The notes: a model not told the origin generated them from the letters alone. Counted from the stretch's first letter, positions 41,553 through 50,718 are shown. The stretch: 61,482 bases of DNA from Streptomyces griseoluteus (GCA_000717735.1 JOBE01000066.1:1-61482); one strand, 5' to 3'. Numbers and translations: made by a program.

Positions 41553-42425
41553 TTAGGACACGATGTCCTTGCGGGCGAAGCCACGGAAGGCGAGCGCGAA
41601 GAGGACCACGGCGTACGTCAGGGAGATCGCGGTTCCCTTCACCATGCCGCCCCACTCCAGCTGCGGCTGGAGCGCGTCGATCCAGGCGAACTGCCAGTGT
41701 GCGGGCAGGTACTCGCGCCAGTCGCCGAGCGCCGTGACGGCGTCCAGGACGTTGCCGACGATGGTGAGACCGACGGCGCCGCCCACCGCGCCGAGCGGGG
41801 CGTCGGTGCGGGTGGACAGCCAGAAGGCGAGGCCGGCCGTGACCAGCTGGGAGGCGAAGACGAACGCGACGGCGACGGCGATGCGGAACAGCGCGTCCCC
41901 CGCGGGCACCGAACCGCCGGTCGGCAGCTGGAGCGGCCCCCAGCCGTAGGCGACCGTGCCCACGGCCAGGGCCACGAGCGGGAGGAGGACCATCGCGGCG
42001 GCACTGTAGCCGAGGGCGACGGTCAGCTTGGAGGCGAGCAGCCGTGACCGGGGCACCGGCGCGGCAAGCAGGTAGCGCAGCGAGGACCAGCTCGCCTCCG
42101 AGGCGACGGTGTCCCCGCAGAACAGCGCCACCGGGATGACGAGGAGGAAACCGGCCGAGACGAAGAGGCAGGTCGCCGCGAAGTTGGCGCCCGAGGCGGT
42201 CGCCGTGTCCATCAGGGTGATGCGGCCGTTGCGGTCGCCGTCCTCGCCGCCGATCGCGAAGGCGATCATCAGGACGAACGGCAGGGCGATCAGGATGCCG
42301 CCCATCACCAGGGTGCGGCGCCGCTTCCACTGGCGCAGGGCCTCGACGCGCAACGGCAGGGTACGTCCGGGGCGGTAGCCGGGGGCGGACTCCGCCCCCG
42401 GGCGGGTGGTGGTGGGGGTGCTCAT
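41553..42425 (-). CDS. ABC-2 type permease
   Basis: A 290-residue membrane protein with six hydrophobic helices, starting after a cytoplasmic stretch (ALRQWKRRRTLVMGGILIALPFVLMIAF). The internal block SWSSLRYLLAAPVPRSRLLASKL is typical of ABC-2 permeases, as is the C-terminal YAVVLFALAFRGFARKDI. It is encoded with the ATPase-hydrolase fusion gene, overlapping by ATGA, and must form the channel of that exporter. The exported substrate is unknown. The N-terminal residues (MSTPTTTRPGAESAP) are an unstructured cytoplasmic lead. Confidence 0.9.
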   Translation of the reverse strand: MSTPTTTRPGAESAPGYRPGRTLPLRVEALRQWKRRRTLVMGGILIALPFVLMIAFAIGGEDGDRNGRITLMDTATASGANFAATCLFVSAGFLLVIPVALFCGDTVASEASWSSLRYLLAAPVPRSRLLASKLTVALGYSAAAMVLLPLVALAVGTVAYGWGPLQLPTGGSVPAGDALFRIAVAVAFVFASQLVTAGLAFWLSTRTDAPLGAVGGAVGLTIVGNVLDAVTALGDWREYLPAHWQFAWIDALQPQLEWGGMVKGTAISLTYAVVLFALAFRGFARKDIVS

Positions 42426-45112
42426 GCGGCTCCGCCTCCGATCAGGGTCAGGAACGCGTCTTCGAGGCGGCGGTGCGGTCCGACCCCGGTCAGCGGCACG
42501 TCCAGGCGGACGAGTTCGCCGATGAGGGCGGTCGCGTCGGTGCCGTCGAGCCGGACCAGGAGTCCGCCGTCGGCGCGGGTGGCCGCGGCGACGCCGGGCA
42601 GGGCGGCCGTCTTCTCGACGAGCGCGTCGTCGATCTCCCGGGCCAGGCTCACGAGCAGGGTGTCGCCGGAGCCGGTGATCTCGGCGACCGGCCCCGCCTG
42701 CACCAGCTGTCCCCGGTCCATGACGACGAGGTGGGTGCAGGACTGCTCGACCTCCGCGAGGAGGTGGCTGGAGACGATGACGGTACGGCCCCCGGCCGCG
42801 TACCGGATCATCACCTCGCGCATCTCGCGGATCTGCGGCGGGTCGAGTCCGTTGGTGGGCTCGTCCAGGATCAGCAGGTCCGGCAGGCCGAGCATGGCCT
42901 GGGCGAGGGCGAGGCGCTGCCGCATGCCCTGCGAGTAGGTGCGGACCGCGCGTTCCAGGGCGCCGCCCAGGTTCGCGATCCGCAGGGCCTCCTCGACATG
43001 GGCGTCCTCGGCGGGGCGGCCGGTGGCCTTCCAGTACAGGTCCAGGTTCTCCCGTCCTGACAGGTGCGGCAGGAAGCCCGCGCCCTCGACGAAGGCGCCG
43101 ACCCTGGAGAGGACCGGGGCGCCGGGCCTGATGGCCTGGCCGAAGACCCGGATCTCGCCCTGGTCGGGGGTGATCAGGCCCATCAGCATGCGCAGGGTGG
43201 TGGTCTTGCCCGCGCCGTTCGGCCCGAGGAGGCCGAGGACCTGCCCCTGTTCGACACGGAAGGAGAGGTCCCTGACGCTGTACCGGTCGCCGCCCTTGTA
43301 CTTCTTGGAGAGCCCGGCGATCTGGAGCGGTACGGCGGCCAGTTCGGGGTCGGGCGCGGGGGCGGTCGTACGGCGGCGGGCGGTGAGCAGCAGCGCGGCG
43401 GCGGCGGCGAGGCCGAGGAGCGGCAGGCCCCAGACCCACCAGGGCAGCGTGGCGGCCTGGGTGTCGAGGCCGGGCGCGGTGGGGGCGGTGAGCGGGCTCT
43501 CGACGGCGACGGTGTAGCCGGCGGGGGCCGCCGGGGAGGCGTAGCCGAGGTCGGTGGCGGCGACGACGAGCCGGAGCCGGTGCCCGGCCTCCACCTCGTG
43601 GTCGATCGCGGGCAGGGTGAGCGTGAGGCTCTTCCCTGCCTTCGCTCCGTCGACGCGGACGGATGTGACGAGCTGGGCGGGCAGGACCTGCTGCCGGCCG
43701 TCGGGCCCGACGTCGTACACCTTGGCGAAGAGGACGGCGGAGCCGTCGGCGGCGGTGGAGGTGACCTTGACGCGGACGGTCGGGGTGCCGGTGATCCGGA
43801 GCGGCTCGGTCTGCGGCTTCGCGTCGAACCGGGCGTGCTGGCCGGGGAAGTCGAGCGAGATGCCGACGCCGAGCGAGGAGAGTCCGGCGACGCCGCCGCC
43901 GAGGCCGGGGACGGCCGAGACGGCGGGCGGTGCGGCGCCCGCGGGGTTGGCGAAGGTCTGCGCCGGTCCGGCGAGGGGGACGGCCGTGGTGCCGGCGGTG
44001 AGCCCCGGGTAGCGGTCGGCGGTCGCGGCGCGCAGGGTGGCCTGGCCGTCGGTGGAGTCGACGCCGCCGGTGCGGCTGACGCGGAAGGCGGGGCCGGTGT
44101 CGACGGAGGTGTCGCGCTTCAGCCAGCGGTCGAACCAGCCGCTGACGCGCCGCTCGACGCGCTCGGTCTCGCGGTCGCCGCCGTCGTGGCCGCCGGAGAT
44201 CCAGTCGACGGCGACGGGGGCGCCGTTGGCGGTGAGGGCCTTGGCCATGGCGTCGGACTGCGCCAGGGTGAAGAGGGAGTCGGACTGGCCCTGGACGAGC
44301 AGGGCGGGCACCTTGATCCTGGCCCCGACGGCGGAGGGGCTGCGGGCTTCGAGGAGGGCGCGGGCGGCGGCGTCGGGCTTCCCTGAGACGGCGACCCGCT
44401 GGTAGAGCGCGCACAGCTCGGGGGTGAAGCGCCCACAGGCGTCGGCGGCCTTGCCCGCGGCGGCACCCGGCTGGGCGCCCGGCGGGGCACCCTGCTGCGC
44501 GCCCGGCTGGGCCGTCGTTCCGGCGGAGAAGAAGATGCCGGCCCACAGCTTCTTGAAGACGCCCTCGGGGAACAGCGCGTCGGCGAGGTTCCAGTAGGTG
44601 ATCTGCGGGGCGATGGCGTCGACGCGCGGGTCGTGCCCGGCGGCGAGCAGGGAGATCGCGCCGCCGTAGGAGGCTCCGGTGACGCCGACGCGCGGGTCGC
44701 CCGCCTTGTCGAGGAGGACCTCGGGCCGGGCGGCGAGCCAGTCGATCAGCTTCCGGGCGTCCCTGACCTCGTGGTCGGGGTCGTTGAGGCCGATCTGCCC
44801 GGTGGAGGCGCCGAAGCCGCGGGCGGACCAGGTGAGGACGGCGTAGCCGTCGCGGGCGAGCTGCTCGGCCTGGGCGCGGACGTCCTCCTTGGAGCCGCCG
44901 AAGCCGTGGCCGAGGAGGACGGCGGGCCTGCGCCCGTCACCGTCCCCGGTGAAGTACGAGGTGTCGAGTTTTACCCCGTCGAGGTCGAGCATCCGGTCCG
45001 CGCGGTGCACGGGCGGCGGATCGTCCGAGGCGACGGCGGTCACAGTGCCGGCACCCGCGAGGACGGCGAGGACGGCGGTGACCGCGGCCCACCGGGGAAG
45101 TCGGAGTCGCAT
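42422..45112 (-). CDS. Exported alpha/beta hydrolase fused to an ABC transporter ATPase
   Basis: An 896-residue fusion, start ATG 45112. A signal-anchor sequence at 1-28 is followed by an S15/CocE-like alpha/beta hydrolase with a complete triad: Ser148 in GASYGG, Asp278 in GQSDS and His309 in SGGHDGG. A PepX-C-like beta domain covers about 430-545. A membrane helix at 557-578 (PWWVWGLPLLGLAAAAALLL), followed by basic residues, crosses back to the cytoplasm. There an ABC ATPase has Walker A GPNGAGKTT (630-638), signature YSQGM (726-730) and Walker B LLILDEP (746-752). The hydrolase would lie outside and the ATPase inside. Confidence 0.9.
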   Translation of the reverse strand: MRLRLPRWAAVTAVLAVLAGAGTVTAVASDDPPPVHRADRMLDLDGVKLDTSYFTGDGDGRRPAVLLGHGFGGSKEDVRAQAEQLARDGYAVLTWSARGFGASTGQIGLNDPDHEVRDARKLIDWLAARPEVLLDKAGDPRVGVTGASYGGAISLLAAGHDPRVDAIAPQITYWNLADALFPEGVFKKLWAGIFFSAGTTAQPGAQQGAPPGAQPGAAAGKAADACGRFTPELCALYQRVAVSGKPDAAARALLEARSPSAVGARIKVPALLVQGQSDSLFTLAQSDAMAKALTANGAPVAVDWISGGHDGGDRETERVERRVSGWFDRWLKRDTSVDTGPAFRVSRTGGVDSTDGQATLRAATADRYPGLTAGTTAVPLAGPAQTFANPAGAAPPAVSAVPGLGGGVAGLSSLGVGISLDFPGQHARFDAKPQTEPLRITGTPTVRVKVTSTAADGSAVLFAKVYDVGPDGRQQVLPAQLVTSVRVDGAKAGKSLTLTLPAIDHEVEAGHRLRLVVAATDLGYASPAAPAGYTVAVESPLTAPTAPGLDTQAATLPWWVWGLPLLGLAAAAALLLTARRRTTAPAPDPELAAVPLQIAGLSKKYKGGDRYSVRDLSFRVEQGQVLGLLGPNGAGKTTTLRMLMGLITPDQGEIRVFGQAIRPGAPVLSRVGAFVEGAGFLPHLSGRENLDLYWKATGRPAEDAHVEEALRIANLGGALERAVRTYSQGMRQRLALAQAMLGLPDLLILDEPTNGLDPPQIREMREVMIRYAAGGRTVIVSSHLLAEVEQSCTHLVVMDRGQLVQAGPVAEITGSGDTLLVSLAREIDDALVEKTAALPGVAAATRADGGLLVRLDGTDATALIGELVRLDVPLTGVGPHRRLEDAFLTLIGGGAA

Positions 45113-45242
45113 GCTGTCGAGCCTATGCGGGCCGGCTGTGGACCTCTGCTGCCCAGGGGCGGAGGCGCCCGCCCTCCTGAGGTCGTACGTGCCGCGGCCC
45201 GGTACCACGGGCGCGGTATCCGGCCGGTACTCCCGGCACGGC

Positions 45243-45285
45243 GAGAAGGCCCCGGGAATCCGCCGAAGCGGCCCGGGGCCTTCTC
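45243..45285 (-). terminator. Strong hairpin terminator of the iol operon
   Basis: Arms of 14 bp match perfectly: GAGAAGGCCCCGGG (45243-45256) and CCCGGGGCCTTCTC (45272-45285), with an inner CCGC/GCGG stem. It lies about 50 nt past the mmsA stop, between that operon and the ABC fusion gene on the same strand. A T run is absent, as is usual here. Confidence 0.8.
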
Positions 45286-45334
45286 ACCTCAGCGCTGTCA
45301 GCGCCTCAGAGCTGCCCATACCTCTGTAGTGCTG

Positions 45335-46837
45335 TCAGTGGTTGCGCGGGAAGCCCAGGTCCACGCCCGCCGGGGCCTCGGACGGGTCCGGCCAGCGGGT
45401 GGTGACGACCTTGCCGCGGGTGTAGAAGTGCACGCCGTCGGTGCCGTAGATGTGGTGGTCGCCGAAGAGCGAGTCCTTCCAGCCACCGAAGGAGTGGTAG
45501 CCGACCGGCACCGGGATCGGCACGTTCACGCCGACCATGCCGGCCTCGACCTCCATCTGGAAGCGGCGGGCCGCGCCGCCGTCGCGGGTGAAGATCGCGG
45601 TGCCGTTGCCGAAGCGCGAGCCGTTGATGAGGGCGAGGCCCTCCTCGTACGTCTCGGCGCGCAGCACGCAGAGCACAGGGCCGAAGATCTCGTCCTGGTA
45701 GGCCTTGGCCGTGGTCGGCACGTGGTCCAGGAGGGAGAGGCCGATCCAGTGGCCGTTCTCGTGGCCCTCGACCGTGTACCCGGTGCCGTCGAGGACGACC
45801 TCGCAGCCCTCGTCCGCCGCGCCGTGGACGTAGGAGGCGACCTTGTCGCGGTGGACGGCCGTGATGAGCGGGCCCATCTCGGAGGTCGGGTCGGTGCCGG
45901 GGCCGATCTTGATCTTCTCGGCGCGCTCGCGGATCTTCTGCACCAGCTCGTCGCCGATGGCGCCGACGGCCACGACCGCCGAGATGGCCATGCAGCGCTC
46001 GCCCGCCGAGCCGTACGCCGCCGAGACGGCCGCGTCGGCCGCCGCGTCGAGGTCGGCGTCCGGGAGGACCAGCATGTGGTTCTTCGCGCCGCCGAGCGCC
46101 TGGACGCGCTTGCCGTTGGCGGAGGCGGTGGTGTGGATGTGGCGGGCGATCGGCGTCGAGCCCACGAAGGAGATCGCGGAGACGTCCGGGTGCTCCAGGA
46201 GCCGGTCCACCGAGACCTTGTCGCCGTTCAGGACGTTGAAGACGCCGTCCGGGAGGCCCGCCTCTGCGAGCAGCTCGGCGATCTTCAGGGCCGGCGAGGG
46301 GTCCTTCTCGCTGGGCTTGAGGATGAAGGTGTTGCCGGTCGCGATGGCGATCGGGAACATCCACATCGGGACCATGGCCGGGAAGTTGAAGGGCGTGATG
46401 CCGGCGACGACGCCGACCGGCTGGCGGATCGAGGCCACGTCCACCCGGTTCGACACCTGGGTGGAGAGCTCGCCCTTGAGCTGGGTGGTGATGCCGCAGG
46501 CCAGGTCGACGATCTCCAGGCCGCGGGCGACCTCGCCGAGGGCGTCCGAGTGGACCTTGCCGTGCTCGGCGACGATCAGCTCGGCGATGGCGTCGCGGTT
46601 GGCGTCGAGCAGCGCGCGGAACTTGAAGAGGATCGTGGTGCGCTGGGCGAGGGACGAGGTGCCCCACGTCGCGAAGGCGTCCTTCGCGGCGGCGACGGCG
46701 GCGTCCACCTCCTCGACGGAGGCGAGCGCGACCTGGGTGGTGACGGCGCCGGTGGCCGGGTCCGTGACCGGGCCCCAGTTGCCCGACGTGCCCTCGACGG
46801 TCTTGCCACCGATCCAGTGGTGGACGGTCTTCGTCAT
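45335..46837 (-). CDS. mmsA: Methylmalonate-semialdehyde dehydrogenase (CoA-acylating)
   Basis: A 500-residue aldehyde dehydrogenase that turns malonate or methylmalonate semialdehyde into acetyl- or propionyl-CoA; it is the last step of myo-inositol catabolism (IolA) and of valine degradation. The nucleophile is Cys282 in GERCMA. The LGGAKNH block (residues 248-254) and HHWIGGK start are hallmarks of the CoA-dependent subgroup, and the substrate/cofactor block is PFNFPAMVPMWMFPIAIA. It is the fourth gene of the iolC-B-D-mmsA unit and lies 14 nt after iolD. Confidence 0.95.
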   Translation of the reverse strand: MTKTVHHWIGGKTVEGTSGNWGPVTDPATGAVTTQVALASVEEVDAAVAAAKDAFATWGTSSLAQRTTILFKFRALLDANRDAIAELIVAEHGKVHSDALGEVARGLEIVDLACGITTQLKGELSTQVSNRVDVASIRQPVGVVAGITPFNFPAMVPMWMFPIAIATGNTFILKPSEKDPSPALKIAELLAEAGLPDGVFNVLNGDKVSVDRLLEHPDVSAISFVGSTPIARHIHTTASANGKRVQALGGAKNHMLVLPDADLDAAADAAVSAAYGSAGERCMAISAVVAVGAIGDELVQKIRERAEKIKIGPGTDPTSEMGPLITAVHRDKVASYVHGAADEGCEVVLDGTGYTVEGHENGHWIGLSLLDHVPTTAKAYQDEIFGPVLCVLRAETYEEGLALINGSRFGNGTAIFTRDGGAARRFQMEVEAGMVGVNVPIPVPVGYHSFGGWKDSLFGDHHIYGTDGVHFYTRGKVVTTRWPDPSEAPAGVDLGFPRNH

Positions 46838-46851
46838 GACGAGTTACTCCT

Positions 46852-48720
46852 TCAGAGATGGCGGCGTCGGGCGGTGACGTGCCGGTCGTACTCCTCCCGG
46901 GCCTTGACCGCCGACGGGCGGGTCGAGGTCTCGGCCACGGGCACATCCCACCACGCCTGCGCCGGGGGCGGGCCCGACACAGTGTCTGGCGTTTCGGTCT
47001 CGACGTAGACACATGTGGGAACCGTCGCGGCCCGCGCGTCCGCGAGGGCTTCCCGCAGGTCACGGATGGTGCGGGGGCGCAGCACCCGCATCCCGAGGGA
47101 GGCGGCGTTGGCACCGAGGTCGACGGGGAGCGGCGGGCCGGTGAAGCCGCCGTCCGCGTCGCGGTGCCGGTAGTCGGTGCCGTACCGCTCGGCGCCGACC
47201 GCCTCCGAGAGGCCGCCGATGGAGGCGTAGCCGTGGTTCTGGAGGACGATCAGCCTCAGGGGGAGGCGCTCCTGCACGGCGGTGACGATTTCGGTGGGGT
47301 TCATCAGGTACGTACCGTCGCCGACGAGGGCCCAGACGGGCCGGTCGGGTGCGGCGAGGAGGACGCCGACGGCCGCCGGGATCTCGTAGCCCATGCAGGA
47401 GTAGCCGTATTCGACGTGGTACTGGTCCGGTGCGCGGGTCCGCCACAGCTTGTGGAGGTCGCCGGGGAGCGAGCCGGCGGCGTTGATCAGGATGTCGCTG
47501 GCGTCGACCAGAGTGTCGAGTACGCCGAGGACCTGGGCCTGGGTGGGGCGGGCGTCCTCGTCGGGGACGGCGTAGGCGGCGTCGGCGCGGGTCTGCCAGC
47601 GGAGCTTCTCCTCGGCGTACTCGTGCACGTAGTGCGCGGTGACGTGGTGCGGGTCGAGGAGCGCGTGGAGCTGTTCGAGGCCTTCGCGGGCGTCCGCGAC
47701 GAGCGGGAGCGCGGCCATCTTGTGGGAGTCGAAGGCGGCGATGTTGAGGTTGACGAACCGCAGGTCGGGGTGGCCGAAGAGGGTGCCCGACGCGGTGGTG
47801 AAGTCGGTCCAGCGGGTGCCGACGCCGAGGACCACGTCGGCGGTGCGGGCCAGGTGGTCGGCGACGGCGGTGCCGGTGTGGCCGATGCCGCCGACGTCCT
47901 GGGGGTGGCCGTGCGGGAGCACTCCCTTGCCGGCCTGGGTGGCGGCGACGGGGATGCCGGTGAGCGTGGCGAAGTCGTGGAGCGCCTCTTCGGCCCCGCT
48001 GTACCGGACACCGCCGCCGACGACGATCAGCGGACGGGTGGCCCGGCCGATCGCCGCGACGGCGGCGGTCAGTTCGTGCTCGTCCGGGGAGGGGCGGCGG
48101 ACCCGCCAGGTCCGCTCGGCGAAGAACTCCTCCGGCCAGTCGTACGCCTCCGCCTGGACGTCCTGGGGCAGCGCGAGGGTCACCGCCCCGGTCTCCACGG
48201 GGTCGGCGAGGACCCGCATCGCGGCGAGCGCGGCCGGGATCAGGGCCTCGGGACGCCCGATCCGGTCGAAGTACTTCGAGACGGGGCGCAGGCAGTCGTT
48301 GACGGAGACGTCGCCTGCGTACGGGACTTCGAGCTGCTGGAGGACGGGGTCGGCGGGGCGTCCCGCGAAGGTGTCGCCGGGCAGGAGCAGGACCGGCAGG
48401 TGGTTGACGGTGGCGAGGGCGGCGCCGGTGACGAGGTTGGTGGCGCCGGGGCCGATGGAGGTGGTGACGGCGTGCGCGGAGAGCCGGTTGCGCTGGCGGG
48501 CGTAGCCCACGGCGGCGTGCACCATGGCTTGTTCGTTACGGCCCTGGTGGAAGGGCATGCGGGGCTCTTCGAGGAGGGCCTGGCCGATCCCGGCGACGTT
48601 CCCGTGTCCGAAGATGCCCCAGGTGGCGGCGATCAGCCGGTGCCGGGCTCCGTCGCGCTCGGTGTACTGGGCGACGAGGAAGCGCATGAGCGCCTGGGCG
48701 ACGGTCAGCCGGACGGTCAT
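46852..48720 (-). CDS. iolD: 3D-(3,5/4)-trihydroxycyclohexane-1,2-dione acylhydrolase
   Basis: A 622-residue thiamine-diphosphate enzyme that opens the ring of diketo-inositol to 5-deoxy-D-glucuronate. The cofactor-activating glutamate is in QGRNEQAMVHAAVGYA, and the ThDP/Mg2+ motif is GDGTYLMNPTEIV near residue 480. The block YGYSCMGYEIPAAVGV and the start LTVAQALMRFLVAQYTERDG are typical IolD. The ATG at 48720 lies at the end of a 17-bp tandem repeat, each unit of which also has a start codon and an SD-like AGGGGA. Confidence 0.95.
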   Translation of the reverse strand: MTVRLTVAQALMRFLVAQYTERDGARHRLIAATWGIFGHGNVAGIGQALLEEPRMPFHQGRNEQAMVHAAVGYARQRNRLSAHAVTTSIGPGATNLVTGAALATVNHLPVLLLPGDTFAGRPADPVLQQLEVPYAGDVSVNDCLRPVSKYFDRIGRPEALIPAALAAMRVLADPVETGAVTLALPQDVQAEAYDWPEEFFAERTWRVRRPSPDEHELTAAVAAIGRATRPLIVVGGGVRYSGAEEALHDFATLTGIPVAATQAGKGVLPHGHPQDVGGIGHTGTAVADHLARTADVVLGVGTRWTDFTTASGTLFGHPDLRFVNLNIAAFDSHKMAALPLVADAREGLEQLHALLDPHHVTAHYVHEYAEEKLRWQTRADAAYAVPDEDARPTQAQVLGVLDTLVDASDILINAAGSLPGDLHKLWRTRAPDQYHVEYGYSCMGYEIPAAVGVLLAAPDRPVWALVGDGTYLMNPTEIVTAVQERLPLRLIVLQNHGYASIGGLSEAVGAERYGTDYRHRDADGGFTGPPLPVDLGANAASLGMRVLRPRTIRDLREALADARAATVPTCVYVETETPDTVSGPPPAQAWWDVPVAETSTRPSAVKAREEYDRHVTARRRHL

Positions 48721-48785
48721 GCGGATCCCCTGCTCATTCGTATCCCCTGTTCATGCGTATCCCCTGTTCATGCGTATCCCTGCGT
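48718..48785 (-). repeat. 17-bp x4 tandem repeat of stop-RBS-start signals between iolB and iolD
   Basis: Four units of 17 bp: 48718-48734, 48735-48751, 48752-48768 and 48769-48785, with a few mismatches. Read on the minus strand each contains AGGGGA and ends in ATGA or a close variant. The ORFs they create encode the 6-residue peptides MNRGYA, MNRGYE and MSRGSA, each stopping in the ATGA of the next. The first unit is also the C-terminal end of iolB (GYA-stop) and the last is the iolD start. Confidence 0.85.
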
Positions 48786-49616
48786 GTGGTCCGGGTGGAA
48801 GCAGATCTTCCACTCGCGCTCGGGGCCGGGGCCCGCCATGACGTTGAGGTAGTAGAGGTCGTGCCCCGGCTGGGCGATCGAGGGGCCGTGCCATCCGTCC
48901 GGCACGAGGACGGCGTCGCCGTCGCGCACCTCGGCGAGGAGCTCCGTACCGCCGGGCCGGGAGGGGGAGATCCGCTGGTAGGCGAGGCCCCGCGGGCCCT
49001 CGATCTCGTAGTAGTAGATCTCTTCGAGGACGGACTCGGCGCCCGGGCGGTGCTCGTCGTGCTTGTGCGGCGGGTATGAGGACCAGTTGCCGCCGGGCGT
49101 GACGACCTCGACGGCGATGAGCCGGTCGCAGGCGAAGGCGTCGGCCGAGGCGAAGTTCCGCACCCGGCGGGCGCGGTTGCCGCTGCCGCGCGTCTCGACG
49201 GGAACCTCCGGCGCGGGGCCGTAGCGGGCGGGGAGTCGTCGCTCGCACTTCGCTCCTGCCAAAGCGAAGCGGCCTCCCGCACCGGAGGCGATCTGGGCGT
49301 GGGCGTCGCGCGGTACATAGGCGAAGTCGGTCACTCCGTCGAACACGCTCGCGCGGCCCAGGAGTTCGATGATCTCGCCGTCGACGCGCACGCTACAGGC
49401 ACCGGAGAGGGGAAGCACGGCCCATTCGGAATCCCCGCTCCCGAAGGAGTGGATCTCGCCCGGTCCGAGCGTGAGGACCCGCAGGGCGGAGTACGTCCAT
49501 CCGGCCCGGCCGGGGTCGACGTGGAGCGCGTACGGTCCCTGGGCGGCGGTCCCTGCGGGCAGGTGGAGGGAGGGAGCGGGCCGGTGGAGGGAAGGGGCGT
49601 GCGGGTCGGGGTTCAT
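48768..49616 (-). CDS. iolB: 5-deoxy-glucuronate isomerase
   Basis: A 282-residue bicupin isomerase that converts 5-deoxy-glucuronate to 5-dehydro-2-deoxy-gluconate. The metal-binding cluster is WSSYPPHKHDEHRPGAESVLEEIYYYEI near residue 190, and other family blocks are GWTYSALRVLTLGPGE and DLYYLNVMAG followed by WKICFHPDH. The N-terminal 25 residues are a repetitive, proline- and histidine-rich lead (PSLHRPAPSLHLPAG). It starts 10 nt after iolC and ends within the tandem repeat. Confidence 0.93.
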   Translation of the reverse strand: MNPDPHAPSLHRPAPSLHLPAGTAAQGPYALHVDPGRAGWTYSALRVLTLGPGEIHSFGSGDSEWAVLPLSGACSVRVDGEIIELLGRASVFDGVTDFAYVPRDAHAQIASGAGGRFALAGAKCERRLPARYGPAPEVPVETRGSGNRARRVRNFASADAFACDRLIAVEVVTPGGNWSSYPPHKHDEHRPGAESVLEEIYYYEIEGPRGLAYQRISPSRPGGTELLAEVRDGDAVLVPDGWHGPSIAQPGHDLYYLNVMAGPGPEREWKICFHPDHTQGYA

Positions 49617-49625
49617 GGCGGATCC

Positions 49626-50672
49626 CTACCCCCTCTCCGGGATCGTTCCCGTGTTCTCGGGGTTCGTTCCGGGGCCCTCAGGGATCTTTCGGGGGCGCTC
49701 GGGGATCGTTCCCGTGCCCGTCGCGAGCGCCTCGGCGATCTCCTCCGCGTACGGCATGGCGGACGAGCAGGCGAGGCGGCCCGCGACGATCGCCCCGGCG
49801 GCGTTGGCGTGGCGCAGGATCGTGCCGAGGTCCCGGCCGGCGAGCAGTCCGTGGACGAGCGCCCCGCCGAACGCGTCGCCCGCGCCCAGGCCGTTGACGA
49901 CGTCCACCGGCAGCGGCGGCACCTCGGCGCTGGTCCCGTCGGCGGCGAGTGCGAGGACGCCCCCGGGGCCCTGCTTGACGACGGCGAGCCGGAGGCTTCC
50001 CCCGCCGGCGGCCAGCAGGGCGCGGGCGGCGGCGTACGGGTCGCGCTCCCCCGTCCCCACCTCGCACTCGTCGAGGTTGCCGACGGCGACGGTCGCGTGC
50101 CGCAGGGCCTCGCGGTAGTACGGGCGGGCCTCGGCCGGGTCCGCCCAGAACATCGGCCGCCAGTCCAGGTCGAGGACCGTCACCTCCCGGCCGGACCTGG
50201 CCCGCAGCGCCGCCAGGGTCGCGGTGCGGCTCGGCTCGGCGCTCAGGCCGGTGCCGGTGGCCCAGAAGACGCGGGCGGCGCGGATGGCGTCGAGGTCGAG
50301 CTCGTGCGGGTGGATCTCCAGGTCGGGCGCCTTGGGGCGGCGGTAGAAGGTGAGCGGGAAGTCGTCGGGCGGGAAGAGGGCGCAGAAGGTGACCGGTGTC
50401 GGGTACTCCTCGACCTCGCCCACCCAGCGCTCGTCCACGCCGAAGCCCTTGAGCTCGCGGCGCAGATAGGTCCCGAAGGGGTCGGCGCCGGTGCGGGAGA
50501 CGAGGGCGGTGCGGCGGCCCAGGCGGGCGGCGGCGACGGCCACGTTGGCCGGGGAGCCGCCGAGGAACTTGCCGAAGCTCTCGACGCGGTCGAGGCCGAC
50601 GCCGGTCTGGAGCGGGTACAGGTCCACGCCGAGGCGCCCCATGGTGATCAGGTCGTACGGCTCCGTCTTCAC
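49626..50672 (-). CDS. iolC: 5-dehydro-2-deoxygluconokinase with repetitive tail
   Basis: A 348-residue PfkB-family sugar kinase that phosphorylates 5-dehydro-2-deoxygluconate. I start at GTG 50672 (AGAGGTGG upstream), because the longer frame adds only a basic non-conserved stretch. PfkB features are GGSPANVAVAAARLG near residue 40 and the anion-hole/catalytic block NGLGAGDAFGGALVHGLL. After YAEEIAEAL the C-terminus is a four-fold heptad repeat (TIPERPR, KIPEGPG, TNPENTG, TIPERG) not found in ordinary IolC; the DNA repeat is near 49629-49712. It is the first gene of the iol operon. Confidence 0.92.
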   Translation of the reverse strand: MKTEPYDLITMGRLGVDLYPLQTGVGLDRVESFGKFLGGSPANVAVAAARLGRRTALVSRTGADPFGTYLRRELKGFGVDERWVGEVEEYPTPVTFCALFPPDDFPLTFYRRPKAPDLEIHPHELDLDAIRAARVFWATGTGLSAEPSRTATLAALRARSGREVTVLDLDWRPMFWADPAEARPYYREALRHATVAVGNLDECEVGTGERDPYAAARALLAAGGGSLRLAVVKQGPGGVLALAADGTSAEVPPLPVDVVNGLGAGDAFGGALVHGLLAGRDLGTILRHANAAGAIVAGRLACSSAMPYAEEIAEALATGTGTIPERPRKIPEGPGTNPENTGTIPERG

Positions 50673-50718
50673 GCGCCACCTCTCGCGTCCGGTCTTCCCG
50701 TCCCGGCCGGTCACCCCA

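Noticed and set aside
42425..44546. Upstream extension of the ABC permease frame
   Set aside because: It is a shadow of the hydrolase-ATPase gene; the ATG at 42425 gives a normal ABC-2 permease.
48718..48785. CRISPR-like direct repeats
   Set aside because: Units are 17 bp with no spacers between them and lie in an intercistronic gap.
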